This document shows positions 23,817 to 32,310 of a stretch of DNA of 47,315 nt, piece after piece. The position numbers and the translations under genes were made by a program. Below the pieces are notes generated by a model, which made no database searches, was not told the origin of the DNA, and saw only the letters and a list, made by a program, of their open reading frames with translations. Source of the DNA: CANNDT01 sp945876205. Its GTDB lineage: Bacteria > Acidobacteriota > Vicinamibacteria > Vicinamibacterales > UBA2999. The stretch's first letter is position 1, and every line of letters begins with the position of its first letter. The stretch covers positions 1 to 47,315 of the forward strand of contig CANNDT010000029.1 in assembly GCA_947503365.1 (NCBI GenBank), written 5' to 3'.

Positions 23817-25160
23817 TTAGAAAACTGTCGTGTACAGCAGCCAGACGTTCAGCGCCGCAATGATAACCGCGACCGACCACCCCAGCACCTGCATCCACCG
23901 GGGCGCGACCAGCTCACCCATCTTCGCGCGATTGGACGTGAAACTGACCAGCGGGAACACGGCAAACGAGAGCTGAAGACTCAGGATCACCTGGCTCAGG
24001 ATCAGCAGCGCGCCTGTGCCCTCCTCTCCATACAGCGCAACCGTGATGATTGCCGGGATGATGGCGACCAGCCGCGTAATCAGCCGCCGCAGCCACGGGC
24101 GGAGGCGGATGTTGACGAAGCCTTCCATCACGATCTGCCCAGCCAGGGTTCCCGTCAGCGTCGCGTTCTGTCCCGAGCACAGCAGGGCGACGGCGAACAA
24201 CACACCGGCCGCCGTGGTGCCGAGGAGCGGTGAGAGCAGCTTGTAGGCGTCGCCGATGTCGGCAACCGCCTCGTTGCCAGAGCCGTGAAACGCCGCCGCC
24301 GACATGATCAGAATCGCGGCGTTGATAAAGAGCGCCGACATCAACGCCACCGATGAATCAATCGACGCAAACTTGATCGCTTCAGTCTTGCCGGCTTGCG
24401 TATCGAGGTACCTGCGCGTCTGGACGATGGACGAGTGCAGGTAGAGGTTGTGCGGCATCACCGTCGCCCCGAGGATGCCGAGCGCGATGTAGAGCATGTC
24501 CGGGTTGGCGAGAATCTCGCCGCGGGGAATGAAGCCGACCAGGACGTCTCCCATGTCCGGTTTCGCGAGGAACAGCTCGACTGCGAAGCACGCGGCGATC
24601 GCGACGATCAGCGCAATCACCAGGGACTCGACGTAGCGGAAGCCCTTGTGCTGGAGGAAGAGGACGATGAGCACGTCGAGCGCGGTGAGGGACACGCCCC
24701 AGATGAGCGGCAGGCCGAAGAGCAGGTTCAGGGCGATGGCCGCGCCGATGACTTCCGCGAGGTCGCACGCCGCAATCGCGATCTCGCAGAGGATCCACAG
24801 CACGATCGTCACCGGCCGCGAGTAGCTGTCGCGGCAGGCCTGCGCGAGATCGCGCCCGCTGCCGATGCCCAGCCGCACGGCGAGTGCTTGCAGCAGGATC
24901 GCCATCAGGTTGGAGATGAGGATCACGCTGAGCAGCGTGTATCCGTAGCGCGCGCCGCCAGCGAGGTCGGTGGCCCAGTTGCCTGGATCCATGTAGCCGA
25001 CGGCAACCAGATAGCCGGGACCCGCAAAGGCAAAGAGCTTTCGCCAGAAGCCGGCGTCGTGAGGAACGGCGATGGAGCCGTGCACCTCGGGGAGGCTGAG
25101 TGAGGTCGCGGCGCGCGTCCAGCCGCGCCCGCGTTCAGCGGGAGGTGGTTGAGAATCCAC
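23817..25160 (-). CDS. mntH: NRAMP divalent metal transporter
   Basis: Proton-coupled uptake of Mn2+ or Fe2+. 447 aa, about eleven membrane segments. Metal-binding motif DPGNWATD in the first segment and MPHNLYLHS in the sixth. A 40-residue Pro/Arg-rich N-terminus precedes the core (start GTG 25160). It lies 17 bp after the cupredoxin gene and is the fourth member of an operon also encoding an oxidase and a ZIP transporter; the divergent DtxR-type regulator suggests Mn or Fe control. Confidence 0.94.
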   Translation of the reverse strand: MDSQPPPAERGRGWTRAATSLSLPEVHGSIAVPHDAGFWRKLFAFAGPGYLVAVGYMDPGNWATDLAGGARYGYTLLSVILISNLMAILLQALAVRLGIGSGRDLAQACRDSYSRPVTIVLWILCEIAIAACDLAEVIGAAIALNLLFGLPLIWGVSLTALDVLIVLFLQHKGFRYVESLVIALIVAIAACFAVELFLAKPDMGDVLVGFIPRGEILANPDMLYIALGILGATVMPHNLYLHSSIVQTRRYLDTQAGKTEAIKFASIDSSVALMSALFINAAILIMSAAAFHGSGNEAVADIGDAYKLLSPLLGTTAAGVLFAVALLCSGQNATLTGTLAGQIVMEGFVNIRLRPWLRRLITRLVAIIPAIITVALYGEEGTGALLILSQVILSLQLSFAVFPLVSFTSNRAKMGELVAPRWMQVLGWSVAVIIAALNVWLLYTTVF

Positions 25161-25177
25161 GGCGCCTGAAGGGGTCG

Positions 25178-25579
25178 TCAGCGAGCACGGACGGTGATGG
25201 TGCCTTTCATCATGAGCATATGCGGGCGGCAGATGTACTCGTAGGTGCCTGGAACGTCCGGCGCCTCGAACGCGACGTCGCCCTCCTCGTTATACCGCAA
25301 CCCGTCGATGGCCGAGTGCAGCGCCGGCACGGCGAAATCATGAACGAGACCGCGCTCCTCATTCCGTAACACGATGCGCACGCGCTCGCCGGCCTTCACT
25401 TCGATGACCGGGTTCGGCGTCGCCATGTCGCCTTCGAGGTAGAAGCTCATGTCCCTGGTCACGAGCACGATGTCCCGCGCGGGCGCGCTCGTCATCACCG
25501 GCAGGAGCGCCGCGACCACCATCAGCAGCGCAACGCCGGCGACAGTCTGACCCGATATTTTCCGTCCAAATACGCTCAT
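25178..25579 (-). CDS. membrane-anchored cupredoxin
   Basis: 133 aa. One N-terminal hydrophobic anchor or signal (GVALLMVVAALLPVMTS) then a plastocyanin-like fold facing the periplasm. Type-1 copper ligands are visible: His in LVHDFAV, then Cys-x2-His-x4-Met region YICRPHMLMMKG. Likely a one-electron carrier for the multicopper oxidase two genes upstream. ATG overlaps the ZIP stop (ATGA). Confidence 0.88.
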   Translation of the reverse strand: MSVFGRKISGQTVAGVALLMVVAALLPVMTSAPARDIVLVTRDMSFYLEGDMATPNPVIEVKAGERVRIVLRNEERGLVHDFAVPALHSAIDGLRYNEEGDVAFEAPDVPGTYEYICRPHMLMMKGTITVRAR

Positions 25580-26754
25580 CCGACCAACATCCCCGTGACA
25601 TACATCACCGCAACGCCCGTGAAGAGTCCCGCCAGCACCGGCCCGCGCGTCAGCACGCCCGAGGGCGCGTGTCCGCGAGTCATCTGTTTCGCGATCTGCG
25701 CGATGACCTGGGCAATGGCGCCGACCCCCAACGCGAGAAACAGTACCGACCACACCGGCGAGTAGACAAAGCCGCCAAGCCACGCACCGGCAATGGTTGG
25801 CGCGCCGCCGATCAACCCCAGCTTCACGAGCTCCCAGAGCGACACGTGATGTTTATCGCGCGCCAGCGGCGCCACGATAGCCAGGCCTTCGGTGGTGTTG
25901 TGGAGGGTGAACCCGATGATCAGCAGCGTCCCGAGCGCGGCCTCGCCCAGGGCGAAGGCCGAGCCGATGGCGAGCCCTTCGCCAAAGTTGTGAAGTCCGA
26001 TCCCAACCGCGATCAGCAGGGCGAGCACCCAGCCCGGGCGCTCGGGACCCGATCGCCGCGCCTTGAGCCAGGCGCTGACGCCGTCGAGCAGCAGGTAGGC
26101 GCCCACGGCCGCGAGGGCAAAGAGCACCGTCCCCTGGAATGATTCGGGCAACCCGCCGGCAGCCTCGAGCCCTTCCGCGGCGCCGTCGACCAGCAGAAAC
26201 CCGAGCAGGCCAACCGTCAGCGCCAGCAGAAAATCCATCCCGCGCGCCGAGACGCGCGACAGCAGCGGAAACCACAGGAGTCCGATCGCGACGGGAATCA
26301 CGCCGACGTACAGACCGATCAACGTGAACACGCGGAGGAATCGCCCGTTGAACCCGGGCGTGGACAGCGCGACGGCGACCTCGTACTCGAACGGCAGTCC
26401 GGTTGACGTCAGCACTTTCACGACGTGCGTCTCGCCTTCCACCCACGGATAGGGGATGCGGAGCGTCGTGCGTCCGAGATGCCCCAGTACCTGCCCGCGG
26501 TCAGCGGTAAAGGTCCAGTAGGCATCGTCCACCTGCACCTGCGCGATCGTGACTTCGTCGGGACCATCGTTCAGCAGCGTCGCGAGAATCATGCCCGGTT
26601 CGAGCACGACCCGCTGAAACGTCAGCCGCTCGACCGGCGGCACCTTGCGATCGCCGCGAATCGCATCCGCAGGCTTCGACCAGATGATCAACGCCAGCAG
26701 CACGGCGAGCAGGCCGAGCGGCAGGAGCGCGATCAGCCACGTATTACGTTTCAC
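25576..26754 (-). CDS. ZIP family metal transporter with extra N-terminal domain
   Basis: 392 aa. Residues 1-25 form a membrane anchor; residues about 30-150 are predicted periplasmic and beta-rich (VVLEPGMILATLLNDGPDEV), which is not part of standard ZIP proteins. The rest is a ZIP core with the metal sites GIGLHNFGEGLAIG and GFTLHNTTEGLAIV in adjacent membrane helices. It starts with GTG at 26754, inside the oxidase 3' end, with GAAGAGG upstream. ZIP proteins import Zn, Fe or Mn; the oxidase and cupredoxin neighbours make a redox-active metal plausible. Confidence 0.9.
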   Translation of the reverse strand: MKRNTWLIALLPLGLLAVLLALIIWSKPADAIRGDRKVPPVERLTFQRVVLEPGMILATLLNDGPDEVTIAQVQVDDAYWTFTADRGQVLGHLGRTTLRIPYPWVEGETHVVKVLTSTGLPFEYEVAVALSTPGFNGRFLRVFTLIGLYVGVIPVAIGLLWFPLLSRVSARGMDFLLALTVGLLGFLLVDGAAEGLEAAGGLPESFQGTVLFALAAVGAYLLLDGVSAWLKARRSGPERPGWVLALLIAVGIGLHNFGEGLAIGSAFALGEAALGTLLIIGFTLHNTTEGLAIVAPLARDKHHVSLWELVKLGLIGGAPTIAGAWLGGFVYSPVWSVLFLALGVGAIAQVIAQIAKQMTRGHAPSGVLTRGPVLAGLFTGVAVMYVTGMLVG

Positions 26755-27799
26755 TGCGTGCCTCTTCAGCTTTGAACAGGCCCATCCACCCAAGCTCGGC
26801 GAACTCGCTCTGGTGCGCGTGGAACATGAACTCGCCGGGATACCGGAACGTCATCTCGACGATCGCGCGCTCGCCCTGGCAGAGCATCAGCGTGTCGGTG
26901 CGTTCGCTCGGCGTCAGCGCGGTGCCGGTTCGAAAGACATCGAAGAACATCCCATGCACGTGCAGGCTGTTCACTGGGTCGAACTCGGTCAGGTTGACGA
27001 GATAAATGCGCACGAGCCGGCCCACGGTCACGGGAATCGGGTCGTGCATGTAGGCGTTCGCGACGGTGTTGACCGCGTAGACCTCATTGTCCGCGTCGAA
27101 ATTCGTATCGAAGGCGTTCATCACCATGATGAGCTCCTCGGCCGGAGGACGAACGCCGCTCGACGATCGCGGATCGACGATGAACGCGCCGTAGAGGCCC
27201 TTGTGGATGTGACGCTTCAGCGGGACGGTGTGGCAGTGGTAGAGGTGCAGGCCGAATGGATCGGCGTCGAACTCATAGACGAACATTTCGCCCGGCTCCA
27301 CTTCCTGGCCCGGCAGCGCGCCGTCCATGGCCGGCGGATGCCAGCCGTGGAAGTGCATCGAATGAGGATGCGTCCCGAGATTCCTGAACGTGACCTTGAT
27401 GCGGTCGCCTTCGGTGGCGCGAATGGTCGGACCCGGCACGTGCCCGTTGTAGGTCCATGCGGGAAAGAACATGCCGGGGGCAATCTCGACATCGCGGTCC
27501 ACGGCAAAAATCTCGTACTCGCGGAGGAGCGTCCCGTCCGGGCGCGGCGTTTCGCGGTAGTACTTCTCCCGCTCCGCGGGCGGCAAATCCGAAAAATTCC
27601 AGCTACGCAGGTACCGCACCGGGTCGAACGTCTCCTTCGAGACACGGCCGACGGTGCCCATTGAATGGGGGTTGTGCGAGGCGTGGTTGGCGGGCACGCC
27701 GCCCGGCTGTCCGGCCAGACGCGCGCCGGCTGCCAGGCTCCCCGCGAGCGAGGCGAGGCCGGTAGCTTGAAACCAGGACCGTCGATCTAGGCGAAACAT
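26744..27799 (-). CDS. two-domain multicopper oxidase, Tat-type signal
   Basis: 351 aa. N-terminal DRRSWFQATGLASLAG resembles a twin-arginine signal, so it is probably exported folded with copper. Domain 1 has HSMHFHGWHPP (HxH) and GLHLYHCHTVPLKRHIHKG (Cys-His pair); domain 2 has SLHVHGMFF and FMFHAHQSEFAELG. The two-cupredoxin layout resembles two-domain laccases and metallo-oxidases rather than three-domain CueO. Oxidation of Mn(II), Fe(II) or Cu(I) is possible; I cannot choose. ATG 27799 lies 5 bp from a perfect inverted repeat. It is the first gene of the metal operon. Confidence 0.9.
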   Translation of the reverse strand: MFRLDRRSWFQATGLASLAGSLAAGARLAGQPGGVPANHASHNPHSMGTVGRVSKETFDPVRYLRSWNFSDLPPAEREKYYRETPRPDGTLLREYEIFAVDRDVEIAPGMFFPAWTYNGHVPGPTIRATEGDRIKVTFRNLGTHPHSMHFHGWHPPAMDGALPGQEVEPGEMFVYEFDADPFGLHLYHCHTVPLKRHIHKGLYGAFIVDPRSSSGVRPPAEELIMVMNAFDTNFDADNEVYAVNTVANAYMHDPIPVTVGRLVRIYLVNLTEFDPVNSLHVHGMFFDVFRTGTALTPSERTDTLMLCQGERAIVEMTFRYPGEFMFHAHQSEFAELGWMGLFKAEEARSET

Positions 27800-27803
27800 A
27801 TAA

Positions 27804-27819
27804 TTTTGACTGGTCAAAA
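27804..27819. promoter_or_regulatory. perfect inverted repeat, candidate DtxR-family operator
   Basis: TTTTGAC-TG-GTCAAAA between the divergent oxidase and DtxR-type genes, with further GACT/AGTC half-sites at 27840-27872. For the minus-strand gene a TTGACT...TATTTT promoter overlaps it. AT-rich palindromes in this position are typical DtxR/MntR sites. Confidence 0.6.
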
Positions 27820-27883
27820 ATACTTCAGCTAGTACTAGAAAGTCAAATATAGACTGGTAGAAGTCAGTTACACTAGCAGCCGA

Positions 27884-29344
27884 ATGCTCCCGTCCAGCAC
27901 GGTCGAAAACTACCTGAAAGCCATCTATCTGGGGGCAACGGCCCTCCCGGCCCCCGAACGGCTGCTCCCGATGGGGCAACTGGCCGCGTCACTTGGCGTC
28001 GCCCCGGGGACCGCGACCACCATGGTGAAAACCCTGGCCGAATCCGGACTGGTCGAGTACGAGCCCTACTCCGGTGTCACCCTGACCCCCGCCGGCGAAC
28101 GGCTCGCGGCGCTGGTCCTGCGCCGCCACCGCCTCGTGGAGCTGTTTCTCGTCAAGGTCATGGGCCTCAAGTGGGACGAGGTCCACGACGAAGCGGAATT
28201 ACTGGAACACGTCGTTTCCGAGCGGCTCATCGATCGCATCGACGAGATGCTCGGCCGGCCGGAAGCCGATCCGCACGGCGACCCCATCCCCGACCCTCAG
28301 GGCGTCGTCAAGGCGCAACAGGCGCAGAGCCTCCTGACCTGCCCGCTCCGCACGCCGGTCGTCGTGACGCGGGTGATCGATCAGGACAAGGCATTTCTGC
28401 GGTTCATCGAAAGCCACCATCTCAAGCCGGGCGAGTCAATCGAGGTGGTGGATCGGGACGCGGCATCCGACAGCGTCAGCGTGCGCGGCAAGAACAACGA
28501 TCGCATCACGATCGGCACGCGCGCGGCATCGAAGCTTCTGGTGCAGGTGGCCGGCGTGGCCCTGATCGTTCTTGCCTTCTGCTCGACGGCGCTGGCGCAG
28601 ACACCTGCGCCCACCGGCAGCGCGCGGCCCTTCGAGATCCTGGACAACTCCTATTTCGTCGAGGAAGCCTTCAACCAGGAAGCCGGGATATTTCAGAGCA
28701 TCGTCGGCGTGCAGGCCAACGGCGGCGACTGGGAGACGAGCTTCACGCAGGAGTGGCCGCTCTTCTCACAGACACACCAGCTCTCGTACACGATTCCTTT
28801 CGGCAACCTCGGCGACAGCGTCGGCGTCGGCGACGCGGCGTTGAACTACCGCCTCCAGGCATGGCTCGAGAGCGCGTCGAGACCGGCATTTTCACCACGC
28901 GTGTCACTGCTCGTGCCCAGCGGCAACTCGTCCAAGGGCCTTGGCAGTGGAAACCCGGGGTGGCAGGTGAACCTCCCCTTCAGCAAGCAGTTCAACAACA
29001 CCTACCTGCACTGGAACGGCGGATTCACGCATAGTCCCTCCGCGACAGATGGCGATGCCGAGTACAACCTCTTCACGCCGCATGTCGCCGCGAGCGCCAT
29101 CTGGCGCACGCGGCCGATGTTCAACCTGATGCTGGAGTCGGTTGTCGCGTGGGACGAGATCGCCGACGGCACGACGACCCGCCGCGACAGGGTGGTGACG
29201 ATTTCGCCGGGCTTCCGCACCGGGTGGAATATGGCCAATGCGCAGACGATCGTCGGAGTGGCGGTGCCGGCGTCGTTTTCATCCGGCTCGAACAGTGTGG
29301 GCGTGTTCGGGTACTTCTCCTACGAAGTTACCTTCGCGCGCTGA
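27884..29344 (+). CDS. DtxR-family metalloregulator fused to outer-membrane-barrel-like domain
   Basis: 486 aa, one uninterrupted frame. Residues 1-70: winged helix (MLPSSTVENYLKAIYLG; GTATTMVKTLAESGLVEYEPYSGVTL). Residues 71-140: dimerisation and metal site (EHVVSERLIDRIDEML, DPHGDPIP; Asp where many DtxR proteins have Cys). Residues 150-216: FeoA/SH3-like domain. Then residues 217-239 are a signal peptide (LLVQVAGVALIVLAF, cleavage after STALA), and 239-486 an alternating-strand protein ending SYEVTFAR, resembling an outer-membrane beta-barrel. No stop codon separates the halves. Internal GTG codons (28541, 28547, 28556) could start the second half separately, though none has a good Shine-Dalgarno. 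Genuine fusion, internal initiation or a lost stop are all possible. Confidence 0.85.
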   Translation: MLPSSTVENYLKAIYLGATALPAPERLLPMGQLAASLGVAPGTATTMVKTLAESGLVEYEPYSGVTLTPAGERLAALVLRRHRLVELFLVKVMGLKWDEVHDEAELLEHVVSERLIDRIDEMLGRPEADPHGDPIPDPQGVVKAQQAQSLLTCPLRTPVVVTRVIDQDKAFLRFIESHHLKPGESIEVVDRDAASDSVSVRGKNNDRITIGTRAASKLLVQVAGVALIVLAFCSTALAQTPAPTGSARPFEILDNSYFVEEAFNQEAGIFQSIVGVQANGGDWETSFTQEWPLFSQTHQLSYTIPFGNLGDSVGVGDAALNYRLQAWLESASRPAFSPRVSLLVPSGNSSKGLGSGNPGWQVNLPFSKQFNNTYLHWNGGFTHSPSATDGDAEYNLFTPHVAASAIWRTRPMFNLMLESVVAWDEIADGTTTRRDRVVTISPGFRTGWNMANAQTIVGVAVPASFSSGSNSVGVFGYFSYEVTFAR

Positions 29345-30002
29345 AGCGTTCGATCACGCCGGCGAGCTGCGACGTATCGTTCACGACCCATTCCCTGCCA
29401 GTCAGCCGTTCGGCTGGAAACGTCAGATAGCCGTATCCATACGCCGTCAGGCAGCACGGCACGGCGGCCCGGAGCGCGGTTTCATGGTCGATCGCGGAAT
29501 CGCCGACCATCAGCGTCGTGCTCGCCGTCGCGCCGGCGCGTGTCATCAGCTCGAAGAGGCCAGCCGGATCCGGCTTGCGGCCAAACGCGCTGTCACCGCC
29601 GATCACGTCCTCAAATAGATCCCTGATCCCCAACGCGTCGAGGATGCGTTCGCTCGGCCGCTCGGGCTTGTTCGTCAGCACCGAGACACGCGCGTGCTGC
29701 TTCGCCAGCCGCACCGCATCGGCGACGCCTTCGTAGAGCCCGGTGTGATTCAACAGGCGGGTGTCGTAGATCTCGAGGAACCGCGGCAACGCGCCTGGCG
29801 TTTCTTCGAGTCCAACCGCAGCCAGTGCGCGCTGTACCAGGACGCGCGCGCCTTCCCCAACCATGCGGCCGATCGCATCGACGGGCAACGGCGCGGCGCC
29901 AAGCTCGCCGAGCAGTTGATTGGCGGAATCAGCGAGGTCGCGGCGGGAATCGATCAGCGTCCCGTCGAGATCGAACGCAATCAGTCTGTGTAGGTCGCCC
30001 AC
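29328..30002 (-). CDS. gph: phosphoglycolate phosphatase-like HAD hydrolase
   Basis: 224 aa HAD phosphatase. Motif I LIAFDLDGTLIDS, motif II SVLTNKPERPSERI, motif III lysine in GRKPDPAG and motif IV LMVGDSAIDHETA. The helical cap is of the Gph type, so 2-phosphoglycolate is the likely substrate. GTG start. Its 3' end overlaps the convergent DtxR fusion gene by 17 nt and its 5' end overlaps queD by 22 nt. Confidence 0.88.
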   Translation of the reverse strand: MGDLHRLIAFDLDGTLIDSRRDLADSANQLLGELGAAPLPVDAIGRMVGEGARVLVQRALAAVGLEETPGALPRFLEIYDTRLLNHTGLYEGVADAVRLAKQHARVSVLTNKPERPSERILDALGIRDLFEDVIGGDSAFGRKPDPAGLFELMTRAGATASTTLMVGDSAIDHETALRAAVPCCLTAYGYGYLTFPAERLTGREWVVNDTSQLAGVIERFSARR

Positions 30003-30382
30003 GAGGTCGGGGTCTCCCAGACGGTGACGCGCACCACGGGCAGCCCCTGCTCGCGCGAGATGTCGAAAATCAAGCGCGCGATGCGCTCGACGGTGGGATT
30101 GCTGTCGACGAGATACATCGGCTCACCCGCCGACTGCAGCAGCGGCACCAGCGGATCGTCACGCCGGAGGATCATCTTGTGATCGAGCTCGCGATCGATC
30201 CATCCCTTGACGATGCGCTTGATGTCGCTGAAGTCGGCGACCATATTCCGCGAATCGAGGGCGTCGTTGCGGACCTCGATCTCGGCCACGGCGTTGTGCC
30301 CGTGCGGATGCTTGCAGACACCGTCGTAGTCGAGCAGGCGATGCCCGTAGCAGAAGTCGATGCGCTTGGTGACCGAGTACAT
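29981..30382 (-). CDS. queD: 6-carboxytetrahydropterin synthase (QueD)
   Basis: Makes 6-carboxy-5,6,7,8-tetrahydropterin for 7-deazaguanine (queuosine) synthesis. 133 aa. Zinc and catalytic residues: FCYGHRLL (first His) and CKHPHGHNAV (catalytic Cys then His-x-His); the C-terminal VWETPTSWATY carries the conserved Glu. It is divergent from queC over 36 bp, which is too short for much regulatory sequence. Confidence 0.93.
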   Translation of the reverse strand: MYSVTKRIDFCYGHRLLDYDGVCKHPHGHNAVAEIEVRNDALDSRNMVADFSDIKRIVKGWIDRELDHKMILRRDDPLVPLLQSAGEPMYLVDSNPTVERIARLIFDISREQGLPVVRVTVWETPTSWATYTD

Positions 30383-30418
30383 AGTTGTAATCTTAACGGT
30401 GAGAACTCCCAACTCCCA

Positions 30419-31117
30419 ATGGCCACGGCAAAACTTCCACCCTCCAATTCCCAACGCCCAATCGCGGTACTCCTTTCCGCCGGACTCGACAGCGCTGTGC
30501 TCGCGGCCTCACAGGCGCGGACGGCAACCGTCCAACCCGTCTATGTCAGTACCGGCCTCGCCTGGGAGACCGAGGAGCTCGCGGCGCTCGATCGGCTGCT
30601 TGCCACCGACCCCTTCCGCGCGTGCACGCCAGTGGCGCGGCTGGCCTTCACCGCGCACGACCTCTATCCGCCCACGCACTGGGCTCTGCGCGGTGAGCCA
30701 CCTGCGTTCGACACGCCTGACGAAGACGTCTACCTGACCGGACGCAACGTGATGCTGCTGACCAAATCGGCGATCTATTGCGCCCAGCAGCACATCACAC
30801 GGCTCGCCATTGGTCCGCTGGCGGGCAATCCGTTTCCGGACGCCACGCCACAGTTCTTCGAGGCGATGGCGCGCGCACTCTCACTTGGCCTGGCGCACGC
30901 CATCGAGATCGAGACGCCGTTTGTATCCATGGAGAAGAGCGAAGTCATCCGGCTCGGCGTCGAGCTTGGCGTTCCGCTGGAGCTCACGCTCTCGTGCATG
31001 AATCCGCGGAAGGGACTTCATTGCGGGCAGTGCAGCAAGTGCCGCGAGCGGCTTGATGCGTTCCATGAGGCGGGTGTGAGCGACCCAACAGCTTACGCAA
31101 CGCCTCCGCTGCGGTAG
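30419..31117 (+). CDS. queC: 7-cyano-7-deazaguanine synthase (QueC)
   Basis: ATP-dependent conversion of 7-carboxy-7-deazaguanine to preQ0. 232 aa. The PP-loop is LLSAGLDSAVLA, with Ala where most QueC proteins have a second Gly. The zinc site is LSCMNPRKGLHCGQCSKC (Cys4). The first ten residues (MATAKLPPSN) are encoded by a degenerate CAACTCCCAA-like repeat, so the true start may be slightly downstream. It overlaps the convergent nagA end by 25 nt. Confidence 0.88.
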   Translation: MATAKLPPSNSQRPIAVLLSAGLDSAVLAASQARTATVQPVYVSTGLAWETEELAALDRLLATDPFRACTPVARLAFTAHDLYPPTHWALRGEPPAFDTPDEDVYLTGRNVMLLTKSAIYCAQQHITRLAIGPLAGNPFPDATPQFFEAMARALSLGLAHAIEIETPFVSMEKSEVIRLGVELGVPLELTLSCMNPRKGLHCGQCSKCRERLDAFHEAGVSDPTAYATPPLR

Positions 31118-32310
31118 ACCTCACGGCCGTCGATGAAGGTGCGGACGACTCGGAAACCGCGGTCGAGCACGACGAGATCGGCGACGGCTCCTTCGGCGAT
31201 GAAGCCGAAGCCCGCCAACCCTAGCTGACGCGCGGGCGTCATCGAACAGAGCGTGGCCGCTTCCACGATCGAGAATTCGAAGCGCGCCACGATCGTCCTG
31301 AACGCACGGTCCATCGTCAGCGTGCTTCCAGCCAGCGTGCCCTCGTCCAGCACGGCACCGTGTTCGGTGACGCGTATGCGACGTCCGCCGAGGCTCGCTG
31401 TCGAACCGACGGACAGCCCTGATCCGGCGGTGCCGTCGGTAATCGCCATCACCCCGTCCACGCCCTTGGCGGTGATCGCCAGGCGGCACATCGCCGGGTG
31501 CACGTGGTGACCGTCGCAGATCAACTCGGCGACCACGTCCTGGCGCGACAGCAGCGCGCCGACGACTCCGGGATCGCGGTGGCCCATCGGTGTCATGCGG
31601 TTGAAGAGATGGGTGGCGTGGGTGGCACCTGCTTCAATCGCTGCGATCGCCTCGTCGAAGGTCGCGCCTGTGTGCCCGATCGACACCAGGTGCCCTGCCG
31701 TCACCAGCGATCGAACCAGCTCGACTCCGCCGGGCAACTCGGGCGCCAGGGTGACGATGCCGACATCGGGGCGGGCCGAGCGGATCACCTGCAGGACGTC
31801 GTTGGCGGTGAACTCGCCTTCGCGGGCCGTAAAGGCCCGCGGACCTTCACGGTCCGCGATAGACACTCTCAGACAATCGGCCGGTTGCGCGCCTCGATAG
31901 TCCGGATTGATGAAGTTGCTTTCGAGATGCGCGGGAAGGACGCGGGCGCTGTCGGGTGGTCGCGAGACGCGTGCCGCCTTGACCTGTGCCAGCACGGCAC
32001 GCAGTTCGGCCGGCGCACACGCGACGGTGGTTGGACAGAACGCGGTGACGCCGTAGCGCGGCAGGCGTGACGCGATCTCGGCGATCGCGGCGCCACCGTC
32101 CAGCGTGTCGTGGCCTTCGACGCCGTGCACGTGGACATCGACGAACCCCGGTACGACGTAGCAGTCGGAGGCGTCGACGATCGTCGCGTCAGGCGAGTCG
32201 ACGCGAGCCGTCGACTCGATGGCCGCGATGCGCGAGCCGTCGACGATGAGCGAAGCGTTGGTGAGGATGCGGTCCGGCAGGACGAGGTCGCCGCCGGCGA
32301 GGACGATCAT
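31093..32310 (-). CDS. nagA: N-acetylglucosamine-6-phosphate deacetylase
   Basis: Amidohydrolase producing glucosamine-6-phosphate in amino-sugar catabolism and cell-wall recycling. 405 aa. VPGFVDVHVHGVEGHDT (metal His pair), HLESNFINPDYRGAQ (Glu ligand), LVSIGHTGATFDEA, TAHL-type motif in GATHATHLFNRM, and catalytic Asp in AITDGTAGSG. A tandem palindrome (31821-31858) encodes ADREGPRAFTAREGEF in the middle of the barrel domain, at the point where standard NagA proteins have a loop. ATG overlaps the ROK gene stop (ATGA). Confidence 0.93.
   Translation of the reverse strand: MIVLAGGDLVLPDRILTNASLIVDGSRIAAIESTARVDSPDATIVDASDCYVVPGFVDVHVHGVEGHDTLDGGAAIAEIASRLPRYGVTAFCPTTVACAPAELRAVLAQVKAARVSRPPDSARVLPAHLESNFINPDYRGAQPADCLRVSIADREGPRAFTAREGEFTANDVLQVIRSARPDVGIVTLAPELPGGVELVRSLVTAGHLVSIGHTGATFDEAIAAIEAGATHATHLFNRMTPMGHRDPGVVGALLSRQDVVAELICDGHHVHPAMCRLAITAKGVDGVMAITDGTAGSGLSVGSTASLGGRRIRVTEHGAVLDEGTLAGSTLTMDRAFRTIVARFEFSIVEAATLCSMTPARQLGLAGFGFIAEGAVADLVVLDRGFRVVRTFIDGREVYRSGGVA
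31821..31858. repeat. two overlapping palindromes inside nagA
   Basis: CGCGGGCC-GTAAA-GGCCCGCG (31821-31841) and CGCGGACC-TTCAC-GGTCCGCG (31838-31858) share four bases. They encode REGPRAFTARE in NagA. The first has the loop and geometry of the hscA palindrome. Confidence 0.8.
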
